64,000 nt of DNA from Hymenobacter sp. BT559 (GTDB lineage: Bacteria > Bacteroidota > Bacteroidia > Cytophagales > Hymenobacteraceae), in assembly GCF_017571525.1 (NCBI RefSeq), contig NZ_JAGETY010000003.1:186001-250000 (forward strand). The letters run 5' to 3'. Below the pieces are notes generated by a model. The model was not told the origin of the DNA, searched no databases, and saw only the letters and a list, made by a program, of their open reading frames with translations. This document shows positions 25,378 to 33,828 of the stretch, piece after piece (position 1 is the stretch's first letter; every line of letters begins with the position of its first letter). The position numbers and the translations under genes were made by a program.

Positions 25378-26796
25378 CTATTTGCCCCGGCCTTCCAGAA
25401 TGATTTTCAAGGTGTAGAGTATCACCCGAAAGTCCATCGCCAGGCTCATGTTTTCGATGTAGAGGATGTCGAATTTCAGACGCTCAACCATCTGGGTCAC
25501 CGTTTCGGCGTAGCCATACTTCACCTGCCCTAGCGAGGTGAGGCCGGGCCGCACGCGGTGCAGGTGGCGGTAATGCGGCGCGATTTTCACAATCTGGTCA
25601 ATAAAAAACTGGCGCTCGGGGCGGGGGCCCACCAGGCTCATATCGCCCTTAATCACATTCCAGAACTGCGGAAACTCGTCGAGCCGCACCTTGCGCATAA
25701 ACCGGCCCCAGGGCGTAACGCGCGGGTCATGGTCGGAGCTCAGGGCCGGGCCCATCTTCTCGGCATCGACGTACATCGAGCGAAACTTGATGATGTCGAA
25801 CGGCACGCCATTCTTGCCAATGCGCTGCTGACGGTAGAAAATGGGCCCCGGCGACGACGAGCGCACCATCAGGGCCGTGAAGGCGTACACCGGCCAGGCC
25901 ACCAGCAAAAACACGGCTGCCGCCGCTACATCAAAAATTCGCTTGAGCCCCCGCTGCCATACGGGCAGCAAGTCCTGCTTGATTTCGATAAGCGGCGTAC
26001 CAAAAATATGGTTCACCTTCACCGACCCCAGCAGCATCTGGTAGAGGTCGGGCAATACACTGATGCGCACTACCGAATCTTCCAGTAAAGTAAGTATTTC
26101 CTGAATGCGGCGGTGCTCACTCGGCTCGATGGCAATGATAACCTGCTCAATACCAAGGTCGGGCAGCAGGCTCGGCAGCTGCTGATACGAGCCTACCGCC
26201 GGCAGCACCCTAGCCAGCTCGGCATCGATGGCCTCGCCCACGGGGGCGAAGCCTACCAGCCGTAGCCCCAGGTGCCAGCTGGTGCGCTGCAAATCTCGGT
26301 AAGTATTAAGGGCCAATTGGTTAGACCCCACCAATAGCGTCGGGAAGGATATAATACCCCGCCGCACCAGGCGCTGCACGCTGCTCACGGCCCAGATGCG
26401 CAGCACCGCCGTGCCTCCGAAGTGCAACAGGTAATAGGCCGTAAAGGTCTTATAATAAGCTCGATAATTGCTTACTCCTTGGTCATCGAGCAGCAAGACG
26501 AAGAAAATCACGACCGTTCCCAGCAACGACACCCTGGCCAGACCAATGAGCTCGCTGAGGCGCGACTTGCGGAAGATGTCGCGGTATTCACCCATCAGGG
26601 CATAGAGGGTGGTCCAGAATAAGGCCACCAGCACCGCCGCGCCCGCTAAATAAAACAGGTCTTTTTGGGTGAAATGGTAAGTAAGGCTCTCCTTCAGCAA
26701 GTACTTGCGCAGCAGAAAGAAGCTTGCCCAGGCTAGCAGCGCCGCTATAAAATCGGCCGCCACAAGCTTGAGGTACTGGATTCGGCGGAGTGACAA
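25378..26796 (-). CDS. Polyprenyl-phosphate sugar-1-phosphate transferase
   Basis: An inner-membrane priming enzyme for exopolysaccharide or O-antigen synthesis that moves a hexose-1-phosphate onto undecaprenyl phosphate. It has four to five N-terminal membrane helices, a CoA-binding-like nucleotide-sensing region (FPTLLVGSNQL onward), a further helix, and the bacterial sugar transferase domain. That domain shows KRIFDVAAAA, RQQRIGKNGVPFDIIKFRSM, KVRLDEFPQFWNVIKGDMS and LVGPRPE. The frame is open to 26949, but a -7 box lies at 26836-26843, so translation should start downstream; TTG 26796 is the best candidate. No glycan cluster is adjacent. Confidence 0.9.
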   Translation of the reverse strand: MSLRRIQYLKLVAADFIAALLAWASFFLLRKYLLKESLTYHFTQKDLFYLAGAAVLVALFWTTLYALMGEYRDIFRKSRLSELIGLARVSLLGTVVIFFVLLLDDQGVSNYRAYYKTFTAYYLLHFGGTAVLRIWAVSSVQRLVRRGIISFPTLLVGSNQLALNTYRDLQRTSWHLGLRLVGFAPVGEAIDAELARVLPAVGSYQQLPSLLPDLGIEQVIIAIEPSEHRRIQEILTLLEDSVVRISVLPDLYQMLLGSVKVNHIFGTPLIEIKQDLLPVWQRGLKRIFDVAAAAVFLLVAWPVYAFTALMVRSSSPGPIFYRQQRIGKNGVPFDIIKFRSMYVDAEKMGPALSSDHDPRVTPWGRFMRKVRLDEFPQFWNVIKGDMSLVGPRPERQFFIDQIVKIAPHYRHLHRVRPGLTSLGQVKYGYAETVTQMVERLKFDILYIENMSLAMDFRVILYTLKIILEGRGK

Positions 26797-26835
26797 GGGG
26801 AGCGCGGTAACGTGTAATTTTGCAAGGAAACACCG

Positions 26836-26843
26836 CAAAAATA
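26836..26843 (-). promoter_or_regulatory. -7 promoter box for the sugar transferase
   Basis: On the minus strand this reads TATTTTTG, an exact TAnnTTTG match 40 bases upstream of the proposed TTG start. Its position argues against the longer ATG start at 26949. Confidence 0.55.
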
Positions 26844-26992
26844 GGGGTATTGCCAACTTTAACCACTGCCACGGCGCGGCGCTGCCGCCCGCTAGCCCCC
26901 TTAATCGACGGTTTTGATACCCTAACCGCCCTACTGCCCCTGTCGGCAAATACGGGCGGCTTGTTTACCACACTTTCATTCTGCCGCACCTT

Positions 26993-27661
26993 ATTCAACC
27001 TCTAGCCGACTCGTACCGCCACCGGGGCCAGCGCCGGGCTCTCGTCAATCTGCTGCGCGAGCGGCGCGGCATTCGCGACGAGCGGGTGCTGGCGGCCGTA
27101 GGCGCCGTGCCACGCCACCTGTTTTTTGAGCCGGCCTTCGAAGCCCACGCCTACCAGGACAAGGCCTTTCCCATTGGCGAGGGCCAAACTATTTCGCAGC
27201 CCAGCATGGTGGCCCTGCAAACCGAGCTGCTGGGCGTGCACCCCGGCCACCGGGTGCTCGAAATCGGCACCGGCTCGGGCTACCAATTTGCCGTGCTTTG
27301 CCAGCTCACAGATGCGGTGCAAAGCATTGAGTTTAATGCCGTGCTGTTTGAGCGGGGCCGGCAGCGGCTGGCGGCGCTGGGCCTGCCCACAGCCGGCCTG
27401 CACCTGGGCGATGGCTCGCTGGGCCTGCCTGCGCTAGCCCCCTTCGATGGCATCCTGGTCACGGCCGGGGCGCCGGCCCTGCCGCCGGCCCTGCTGCGCC
27501 AGCTGCGCATTGGGGGGCGCCTGGTGGTGCCGGTGGGCGCCGCCGACCCTGGCCAGCAGCAGCTACTGCGCATTACCCGGGAGGGCCCCGAAAGCTTTGT
27601 GCGCGAAGAGATTGGCGACTGCCGCTTTGTGCCGCTGCGCGGGGCCGCCGGCTGGCAATAA
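26993..27661 (+). CDS. pcm: Protein-L-isoaspartate O-methyltransferase
   Basis: A repair enzyme that methylates isoaspartyl residues in aged proteins with SAM. The SAM-binding core is clear (VLEIGTGSGYQFAVL), as are GEGQTISQPSMVA, DGILVTAGAPALP and LRIGGRLVVPVG. The conserved N-terminal helix (ADSYRHRGQRRALVNLLR, then GIRDERVLAAVG) is in frame from about 27005. The first canonical start, GTG 27086, would remove it. No in-frame ATG, GTG or TTG lies between the upstream stop near 26915 and 27086. The start at ATT 26993 is therefore a guess, and a sequencing error or a rare start codon is possible. Confidence 0.85.
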   Translation: MQPLADSYRHRGQRRALVNLLRERRGIRDERVLAAVGAVPRHLFFEPAFEAHAYQDKAFPIGEGQTISQPSMVALQTELLGVHPGHRVLEIGTGSGYQFAVLCQLTDAVQSIEFNAVLFERGRQRLAALGLPTAGLHLGDGSLGLPALAPFDGILVTAGAPALPPALLRQLRIGGRLVVPVGAADPGQQQLLRITREGPESFVREEIGDCRFVPLRGAAGWQ

Positions 27662-27737
27662 GCCCGGGGTTTGAAGACCAGGACCAGGGCCGGGCGGGCA
27701 CTTCGTTTTCTTCCCCTGTGCTAGCAAGCGGCCCCCT

Positions 27738-27745
27738 TACCTTTG
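27738..27745 (+). promoter_or_regulatory. -7 promoter box for the thioesterase operon
   Basis: TACCTTTG, an exact TAnnTTTG match, lies 70 bases before the proposed GTG start. It overlaps the TTG at 27743, ruling that codon out as the start. Confidence 0.55.
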
Positions 27746-27814
27746 TTGACCAAGCTGAACCACCATTTCCCACCCCCACTCCCCATCAAAAACTCAACTT
27801 TTAATACCTCCAAA

Positions 27815-28333
27815 GTGCGCAAGCAACGCCCCGTTTCCGACTCGTTTGTCACCATGACCGAGCTGGTGCTGCCCAACGATACCAACACGCTCACCAACCT
27901 GATGGGCGGCCGCATGATGCACCTCATGGACATTGCCGCCGCCATCGCCGCCCAAAAGCACTCCAACCGCATTGTGGTCACGGCTTCGGTCGATAACGTG
28001 TCGTTTCGCGACCCCATCCGGCTGGGCAATGTGGTAACGCTACAGGCCCAGGTGACGCGCGCCTTCGCCTCCAGCATGGAGGTGCACATCGACGTGTGGG
28101 CCGAGGACATTCCGAGCGGCACCAAGATGAAAACCAACGAGGCCTTCTTCACTTTCGTGGCCGTCGACCAGTCGGGTCGGCCCATCGACGTGCCCGAAGC
28201 GGTGCCCGAAACACCCGAGGAAATCGCGCTGTATGAGGGCGCCTTGCGCCGCCGCCAGCTGCGCCTCGTGCTGGCTGGCCGCATGAAGCCCAGCGATGCT
28301 GCCGAGCTGAAAGCACTGTTTGAGCTAGCCTAA
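27815..28333 (+). CDS. Acyl-CoA thioesterase, hotdog fold
   Basis: A 172-residue hotdog-fold thioesterase of the YciA/ACOT type that hydrolyses acyl-CoA to free acid and CoA. The family pattern is visible: MTELVLPNDTNTLTNLMGGR, then MMHLMDIAAAIAAQKHSN, VTASVDNVSFRDPIRLGNVV, and the EVHIDVWAED strand. GTG 27815 (MRKQRPVSDSF) is chosen as start because the alternative TTG at 27743 lies in the promoter box. The next gene starts 15 bases after the stop, so the two are probably one operon. Confidence 0.88.
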   Translation: MRKQRPVSDSFVTMTELVLPNDTNTLTNLMGGRMMHLMDIAAAIAAQKHSNRIVVTASVDNVSFRDPIRLGNVVTLQAQVTRAFASSMEVHIDVWAEDIPSGTKMKTNEAFFTFVAVDQSGRPIDVPEAVPETPEEIALYEGALRRRQLRLVLAGRMKPSDAAELKALFELA

Positions 28334-28347
28334 TATTTCCGGCTTAT

Positions 28348-29094
28348 ATGACTGAGGACGAGCAAAGCGGCACCCTGGCCTTCCTGCAAAACTTTTATAC
28401 CGGCGTTACGCTCTACATGCCCCGCGAGGCCGAGGAGCCGGCCGCGGCAGCCGCTAGCCCTACCCCCGTGGCGCAGCCACTGCGGGCGCCGGCACCGGCG
28501 GCTCCGGCGCCCGCAGTGGCCTCGCCGGTAATGCCCACGCCCGCCCCCATCGGCAAGCTACCCTCGCTCGCAGCCGTGCCGCCGAGTGCTCCGCTGAGCC
28601 CGCCGCAACCAGTCGCAGCAGCTGCGCCGGTGCCCGCCCCTGTCCCTACCAATCCAGCAGCCCCGGCCGCCGCGCCACCGGTAGCGCCCTACCTGCTCAC
28701 CACCTTCAGCACGCTGGGCGATAACCCGCAGGGCGTAGTAGTTCTGGTGCGCCTGCCACCCGAGCAGTTCAAGAAACTACCGCGCAACGTCTTTCTCAAT
28801 AAGCTGCTGCAAGCCATTAAGCTGGTGATGGCCGACGTGGTGCTCGTGAACGTGGAAGGCCCTTACCCGGTAGCCTTGCAAAATCTGCGCAAGGAGATTG
28901 CCGCCACGCACATCCTGGCCTTCGGCAAAAACCTGCTCGACGTGGCCGTGCGCACCACCCAGATTTACGAGCCGGTGCAGTTTCCGGCTGTCGGCCTTGC
29001 CTACCTGTCCGGCGCCGAAGTCGAGATGATAGAATACGATGTGAGCCTTAAAAAACGCCTCTGGGGTGGCTTGCAGCGGATGTTTTTGAATTAA
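28348..29094 (+). CDS. Conserved protein with Pro/Ala linker, function unknown
   Basis: A 248-residue soluble protein in three parts: a short acidic N-terminal piece (about 1-30, TLAFLQNFYTGVTLY), a long Ala/Pro-rich linker (about 31-115) and a C-terminal alpha/beta domain. The domain includes RNVFLNKLLQAIKLVMADVV and ends LKKRLWGGLQRMF. The compact C-terminal domain with a tethering linker loosely recalls HolD-type DNA polymerase III psi proteins, but this is a weak impression. It lies in an operon with the thioesterase and ends in a strong terminator. Confidence 0.65.
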   Translation: MTEDEQSGTLAFLQNFYTGVTLYMPREAEEPAAAAASPTPVAQPLRAPAPAAPAPAVASPVMPTPAPIGKLPSLAAVPPSAPLSPPQPVAAAAPVPAPVPTNPAAPAAAPPVAPYLLTTFSTLGDNPQGVVVLVRLPPEQFKKLPRNVFLNKLLQAIKLVMADVVLVNVEGPYPVALQNLRKEIAATHILAFGKNLLDVAVRTTQIYEPVQFPAVGLAYLSGAEVEMIEYDVSLKKRLWGGLQRMFLN

Positions 29095-29164
29095 AAGCTA
29101 GCCAGGAATAGAAAAGGCCGATTCGCTGCCGCGAGCCGGCCTTTTCTTTTCCTGGCTAGCTTTT
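29093..29164. terminator. Two-stem bidirectional terminator
   Basis: An outer perfect 16-bp stem (AAAAGCTAGCCAGGAA at 29093-29108 with 29149-29164) encloses an inner perfect 10-bp stem (GAAAAGGCCG at 29111-29120 with 29137-29146). A and T runs on both sides fit termination in both directions. It overlaps the stop codon of the unknown gene and abuts the convergent TlpA-like gene. Confidence 0.88.
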
Positions 29165-29165
29165 T

Positions 29166-30290
29166 CTACTTCAGCACCTCGGCCAGCTTGGCTTCCAGGG
29201 CCGGGCCACGCAGGTTTTTGCCGATGATTTTACCGCTAGGGTCGAGTAGGAAAGAGGCCGGAATGGCTTGCACGCCGTAAGCGGCAGCCGCGGCGTTGTT
29301 CCATTTTTTGAGGTCCGACACGTGGTTGGGCCAGGCGAGGCCGTCGGCCGCGATGGCCTGGGTCCAGCGGGCCTTATCATCATCGAGCGACACACTGTAG
29401 ACCGTGAAGCCCTGGCCCTTGTCCTTGAATTGGTTGTAGGCTTTCACCACATTCGGGTTTTCCTGGCGGCAGGGGCCGCACCAGCTTGCCCAGAAATCGA
29501 CCAGCACGTAGTGGCCCCGCAGGCTCTTGAGTGAAACCGGCTTGCCATCGGGGCTAGCCAGGTTGATGTCGGGCGCTACGGCACCGATGGCCGTGGCGCG
29601 CAGCGGCTCCAGGCGCTCGGTCAGGGCCTGGGTGAAGGGCGAGGCCGGCTGGGCCTTGCGCTGAATACCAGCAATGGAATCGGCAAATGCAAAGTCCTCG
29701 TCGGGATTTACAAAGCTGAGCGTGGCAAAGCCCGCCGCAACCGACGAGGCATTGTGCCGAATCACGGCCTTGGCCCGGTTGGCCGTATTACGGGCCAGCA
29801 CGTTGTACTGCGCCTCGATTACCGGCAGCGAGTCGGTACGCCCGGCCTGGCCGGCGGCGTTGTAGCGCTGGCCCAGGCGCTGCATCTGGCCACGGCTGGC
29901 ATTGAGGGTACGCGTAAGCTGCTGAATGACTTCCGAGTCCTTCGAGCCCTTTACGGCGTAGCTGGCAGGCAGGCTTTTGGCATCGCCCGAAAGCGTGAGG
30001 CGCGTTTTATTGTCGAGCACGAGCAGCACCTGGTTGGGCTCGTCGAGCTTGAGCTGGTACACGGCGGCCGTGGCGGGCAGGGTGCCCTTAAATACAAATT
30101 TGCCCTGCGCGTCGGTCTTGGCCGTGCCACGCTCCACAAACTGGCTGCTGGTCAACTCTGATAGGTGCAGCGTGGTGCCGGCGGCCACGTTGCGCAGCTG
30201 GCCCGTTATTTCGTAGCCCTCGGCGGCGCTGGCATTCTGGCAGGCATTGGTGAGGCCGAGCAGGGCTACGGCAACAAGAGCAGGTTTCAT
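29166..30290 (-). CDS. TlpA-like thiol-disulfide oxidoreductase lipoprotein with DUF4369
   Basis: A periplasmic thioredoxin-fold protein of about 374 residues. The lipobox LTNAC places the lipidated Cys near residue 17. A DUF4369-type beta domain (YEITGQLRNVAAGTTLHLSE onward, about 25-120) is followed by a helical linker and a TlpA/AhpC-TSA domain with active site WCGPC (VDFWASWCGPCRQENPNVV). Both active cysteines are intact. Such proteins keep periplasmic cysteines reduced, for example in cytochrome c maturation, but the partner is not visible here. ATG 30290 is chosen over the frame opening at 30320. Confidence 0.9.
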   Translation of the reverse strand: MKPALVAVALLGLTNACQNASAAEGYEITGQLRNVAAGTTLHLSELTSSQFVERGTAKTDAQGKFVFKGTLPATAAVYQLKLDEPNQVLLVLDNKTRLTLSGDAKSLPASYAVKGSKDSEVIQQLTRTLNASRGQMQRLGQRYNAAGQAGRTDSLPVIEAQYNVLARNTANRAKAVIRHNASSVAAGFATLSFVNPDEDFAFADSIAGIQRKAQPASPFTQALTERLEPLRATAIGAVAPDINLASPDGKPVSLKSLRGHYVLVDFWASWCGPCRQENPNVVKAYNQFKDKGQGFTVYSVSLDDDKARWTQAIAADGLAWPNHVSDLKKWNNAAAAAYGVQAIPASFLLDPSGKIIGKNLRGPALEAKLAEVLK

Positions 30291-30345
30291 ATAGGAAATC
30301 ATGTACAAAAAAGTAAGCACTGCCGGCCGTAGCCTCGCTGCGGCA

Positions 30346-30353
30346 CAAAGCTA
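30346..30353 (-). promoter_or_regulatory. -7 promoter box for the TlpA-like gene
   Basis: On the minus strand this reads TAGCTTTG, an exact TAnnTTTG match 56 bases upstream of the ATG at 30290. Confidence 0.5.
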
Positions 30354-30392
30354 AAAAATGGCCAACTGGTTCCGCAGTAGCCTTTTTGAGGC

Positions 30393-31856
30393 CTAGCCGT
30401 CGAGGCCCTGGCGCAGGAGCTGGTTGGCGAGCTTGGGGTCGGCCTTGCCGCCCGTCAGCTTCATGAGCTCGCCCATAAACATGCCGGTGAGCGATTTTTT
30501 GCCGGCGCGGTACTCGGCTACCTTGGCCGGGTTGGCGGCCAGCACTTGCTGCACCAGCGCTTCGAGCTCGCCGGCGTCGGCCTTGGTAAGCAGGCCTAGC
30601 TGCTCGGCGGCACCGGTAGCGTTGGCCTGTGGATGCTCAAGCAGGTACGGAAACAACTGCTTGCTGGCCACCGAGTAGTTGAGCTTGCCGGCCTCAATGA
30701 GCTCGATGATGCCGGCTAGCTGGCCGGGGTCGAGCGGAAAATCGTTGATTTCGAGGGCACGCTCGTTGAGGTACGACTTCACCGGGCCCATCACCCAGTT
30801 GGCCGCCGCCTTGGCACTGCTAGGGGGCAGCAGGTTAGCCAGGTCGTCGAAATACTGGGCTACTTCCTTCTGGTCGATGAGCACCGAGGCGTCGTAGTCG
30901 CTCAGGCCCAGCTCGCCGGTAAAGCGGGCGTAGAGCTGCTGTGGCAGGGCGGGCAGCTCGGCCTGCACACGGTGCAGCCAGGCATCATCCACGATGAGCG
31001 GCGGCAGGTCGGGCTCGGGGAAATAGCGGTAGTCGTTCAGCGTTTCCTTCGAGCGCTGGCCGCTGGTAGTGCCGCTGGCCGCGTCGAAACCACGCGTTTC
31101 GGAATCTACCTCGCTGCCGTTTTCCAGAATTTCAATCTGCCGCTTCACCTCGTACTCAATGGCCCGCTGCACGTTGCGGAAGGAGTTCATGTTCTTGACC
31201 TCCACCTTGGTGCCGTACTGGCTAGCCCCCTTTTTCATCACGCTCACGTTGGCATCGCAGCGCAGTGAGCCTTCCTCCATGTTGCCGTCGCAGATATCCA
31301 AGTACTGCACCAGCTTCTTGATTTCGGCCAGGTAGGCGTAGGCTTCTTCCTCGGTGCGAATGTCGGGCTCGCTCACAATCTCGATGAGCGGCACGCCGGC
31401 GCGGTTCAAGTCCACGAGGGTTTCGGTTTCGCCGGCCAGGTGCATGCTCTTGCCCGCGTCTTCTTCCATGTGAATGCGCGTGATGCCGATGCGGCGCGTG
31501 CTGCCATCGGCCAGGCGGATATCAACGTGGCCGCCCGTGCAAATCGGGGTCTTATCCTGGGTAATCTGGTAGCCCTTGGGCAGGTCAGGGTAAAAGTAGT
31601 TTTTACGTGCAAAGAGGTTTTCGCGCGTTATCTGGCAATTGGTAGCCAGGCCCATTTTAATAGCAAAATCTACCGCCGTGCGGTTTACGCGGGGAAGCGT
31701 GCCAGGGTGGCCTAGCGTGATTACCGAGAGGTTGGTATTGGGCAGCGAGCCGTATTCATTTTCATCGGAAGAATACATTTTGCTGTGCGTGAGCAGCTGC
31801 GCGTGTACTTCAAGCCCGATTACGGGCTGGTAGCTGGCAAGAAGAGCGTCGTCCAT
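30393..31856 (-). CDS. gatB: Asp-tRNA(Asn)/Glu-tRNA(Gln) amidotransferase subunit B
   Basis: A 487-residue subunit of GatCAB, which converts mischarged Glu-tRNA(Gln) or Asp-tRNA(Asn) to the amide form. Family blocks are clear: YQPVIGLEVHAQLLT, KNYFYPDLPKGYQITQ, EDAGKSMH, VDLNRAGVPLIEIVSEPDIR, EGSLRCDANVSV, KVEVKNMNSFRNVQRAIEYE and a C-terminal YqeY-like tail domain. ATG 31856 (MDDALLASYQ) fits the family start; the frame extends to 32000 without similarity. GatA and GatC are not in the window. Confidence 0.96.
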   Translation of the reverse strand: MDDALLASYQPVIGLEVHAQLLTHSKMYSSDENEYGSLPNTNLSVITLGHPGTLPRVNRTAVDFAIKMGLATNCQITRENLFARKNYFYPDLPKGYQITQDKTPICTGGHVDIRLADGSTRRIGITRIHMEEDAGKSMHLAGETETLVDLNRAGVPLIEIVSEPDIRTEEEAYAYLAEIKKLVQYLDICDGNMEEGSLRCDANVSVMKKGASQYGTKVEVKNMNSFRNVQRAIEYEVKRQIEILENGSEVDSETRGFDAASGTTSGQRSKETLNDYRYFPEPDLPPLIVDDAWLHRVQAELPALPQQLYARFTGELGLSDYDASVLIDQKEVAQYFDDLANLLPPSSAKAAANWVMGPVKSYLNERALEINDFPLDPGQLAGIIELIEAGKLNYSVASKQLFPYLLEHPQANATGAAEQLGLLTKADAGELEALVQQVLAANPAKVAEYRAGKKSLTGMFMGELMKLTGGKADPKLANQLLRQGLDG

Positions 31857-31977
31857 AAGTGCAGGTGTAGAGGGCGCGGCAGCCTGCGCCGCAACCGGGC
31901 CGCAAGTTAAAGCCGATTCGGTGCGCCAGGGTTTTCCTGGCCCGGTGGGGCTAGCCCCACTCCTACCTCTAGGCCAT

Positions 31978-32013
31978 AAAAAAACAGCCCGCTCAAACAT
32001 GAGCGGGCTGTTT
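31978..32013 (-). terminator. Intrinsic terminator after the OmpA-family gene
   Basis: AAACAGCCCGCTCA (31982-31995) pairs perfectly with 32000-32013. On the minus strand the stem is followed by a seven-T run (31978-31984 on the plus strand as A). It ends the gene at 32043. Confidence 0.88.
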
Positions 32014-32042
32014 CCTAACGTACCCCGAGGGGTTGGGGGCGC

Positions 32043-33677
32043 TTACTTGCGCTTAGCGGGGGCCTTGCGGCTGTGGCGCGCGCCAGTGCCGGTGGTCTTT
32101 TTGCCGGGCAGCTTCTTGCCCTCGGCCTTCAGCTCCGAGATGCTCGGGGCGGGGCCGTACTTGGCTTCGGCGGCGTTGGTTTCGCCCGTCAGGTAGGGGT
32201 CGAAGTCCACTCGGCGGTTCAGGGCCTGACCAGCAGCCGTTTTGTTGTCGGCAATAGGCTTGGTTTCGCCGTAGCCACGGGCCTCGATGCGCTCGGCCGG
32301 GATGCCTTTGCTGAGCATGTACTTGCGGGCGGCAGCGGCGCGCTCGTAGCTCAGGCGCAGGTTGTAGTTGTCGTCGCCTTTGCTGTCGGTGTGGCCGGCA
32401 ATGCTAAGCGAGTAGTCCGGGTAGTCGTTCATAATCTGCACCATCTGCTCGAGTTTGGGGTACGAGCTGGCTTTCAGCGTGGCTTTGTTGAAGTCGAAGT
32501 TGATGTACTTCGTAGCCTCATTAAGGATTTTACGCTTCTCGGCCGGAATCTCGGGGCAGCCTTTGTTGGAGGCCGGGCCGGCGCGGTCGGGGCAGCGGTC
32601 CTGGTAGTCGGGCACGCCGTCGCCATCGCGGTCGAGCGGGCAGCCGTTGGCATCCACTTTCACGCCGTTGGGCGTGCCGGGGCACTTGTCGAGGTAATCC
32701 GGAACACCGTCACCATCAGCATCGAGCGGGCAACCGCTAGCGTCCACTTTTACGCCGGCCGGGGTGTTGGGGCACTTGTCATCGGCATCGGCCACGCCGT
32801 CGCCATCCGCGTCGGGGCAGCCTTGCAGGGCGGCCAGGCCCTTCACGTCGGGGCACTTGTCCTGGTAGTCGGCTACGCCATCGCCGTCGGTGTCAAGCGG
32901 GCAGCCATTAGCATCCACTTTCACGCCGGTGGGCGTGTCGGGGCACTTGTCCTTGCGGTCGGGCACGCCGTCGCCGTCCGTGTCCTTGGCTTTGCCGAGG
33001 TTAGCCGTGATACCGGCCGAGAACTGCATGTAGCGGTCGTACTTATCCCAGAAATTATCGTTATCGGGGTTGCCGCCTACGCCATCGAGGCGGTAGTCAT
33101 CGCGGTCGAGGTAGTGCTGGCCAGCCTGCACAAACAGCCCAAAGCCCGGCGTGATGCGGAAATCCAGACCTAGCGCGGCCTGGCCATCAAACGAGCCGAA
33201 GCTGGTGTGGCTGGCTACTGTCGGGGCCGCGTTGGTATAACGGTCCGAGTACACAATGGCTAGCCCCGGCTGCAACAAGATGTAGGGGTCAATCGCCGAA
33301 TTGGGCAGCAGCTTAAATTTAAAGCCCAGGCCCAGGGTCGTCATGTTGGCCCGAAAGCGGTTGGCGGTGGCGTTGTTGCCCGGCGTGGTAGGCGAGGTGA
33401 ACGTGCCCTCCTCGCTCGGGTAGCGCAGCACGCCCTGGTTGGCCGACAGGTTGATGTCGAGACCTTTGGTCACGTAGCGGCTGATGGTGAGGCCACCGCC
33501 GTAGGGCTGGTTGCGCAGGTCCCAGAAGTTGCTACCCAGGTCGCCCCGATACTGGAGTGCCGATACGTAGCCACTTATGCCCCATTTACGGTCGGCGTTT
33601 TGGGCCTGGCTGCGTGGCGCAGCGGCCAGCAAGGCAACCCCGCTCAATAGCGCGGTTTTGAATAGGGGGTGTTTCAT
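32043..33677 (-). CDS. OmpA-family protein with TSP3 calcium-binding repeats
   Basis: A 544-residue outer-membrane protein. A signal peptide (about 1-25) leads to an N-terminal eight-strand-type barrel (about 30-230). Five thrombospondin type 3 repeats follow (about 235-375, motif DxDGDGVxDxxDxCP), and then an OmpA peptidoglycan-binding domain (about 385-515) with INFDFNKATLK and IAGHTDSKGDDNYNLRLSYERA. A basic tail (GKKTTGTGARHSRKAPAKRK) ends the chain. It should anchor the outer membrane to peptidoglycan, with the TSP3 rod binding Ca2+. It has its own promoter box and terminator. Confidence 0.93.
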   Translation of the reverse strand: MKHPLFKTALLSGVALLAAAPRSQAQNADRKWGISGYVSALQYRGDLGSNFWDLRNQPYGGGLTISRYVTKGLDINLSANQGVLRYPSEEGTFTSPTTPGNNATANRFRANMTTLGLGFKFKLLPNSAIDPYILLQPGLAIVYSDRYTNAAPTVASHTSFGSFDGQAALGLDFRITPGFGLFVQAGQHYLDRDDYRLDGVGGNPDNDNFWDKYDRYMQFSAGITANLGKAKDTDGDGVPDRKDKCPDTPTGVKVDANGCPLDTDGDGVADYQDKCPDVKGLAALQGCPDADGDGVADADDKCPNTPAGVKVDASGCPLDADGDGVPDYLDKCPGTPNGVKVDANGCPLDRDGDGVPDYQDRCPDRAGPASNKGCPEIPAEKRKILNEATKYINFDFNKATLKASSYPKLEQMVQIMNDYPDYSLSIAGHTDSKGDDNYNLRLSYERAAAARKYMLSKGIPAERIEARGYGETKPIADNKTAAGQALNRRVDFDPYLTGETNAAEAKYGPAPSISELKAEGKKLPGKKTTGTGARHSRKAPAKRK

Positions 33678-33744
33678 TAAAGAAAGAGTAGGGTGAAAAA
33701 ATTATGGACTGCCTGCACCGGGTAAAACCCAGCGCAAACGGCCA

Positions 33745-33752
33745 CAAAGCTA
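33745..33752 (-). promoter_or_regulatory. -7 promoter box for the OmpA-family gene
   Basis: On the minus strand this reads TAGCTTTG, an exact TAnnTTTG match 68 bases upstream of the ATG. Confidence 0.5.
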
Positions 33753-33828
33753 GACAACCCCGTTACGACTACTGTCGCGTATTGGTTTTTGTCACCCACT
33801 GGCAGTTTTTTTCCCCTGCTGGCAGCAG

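Noticed and set aside
26797..26949. N-terminal extension of the sugar transferase to the ATG at 26949
   Set aside because: The extra residues are not family-like and a -7 promoter box lies inside the extension.
32580..32990. Periodic DNA in the OmpA gene as a possible repeat array or CRISPR
   Set aside because: The period encodes TSP3 calcium-binding repeats in frame; copies are diverged and there are no unique spacers.
32073..33173. Long plus-strand open frame of 366 codons
   Set aside because: It is antisense to the OmpA/TSP3 gene, whose domains are unmistakable. Open antisense frames are common in high-GC DNA, and this translation is low-complexity Val/Gly/His without a family pattern.
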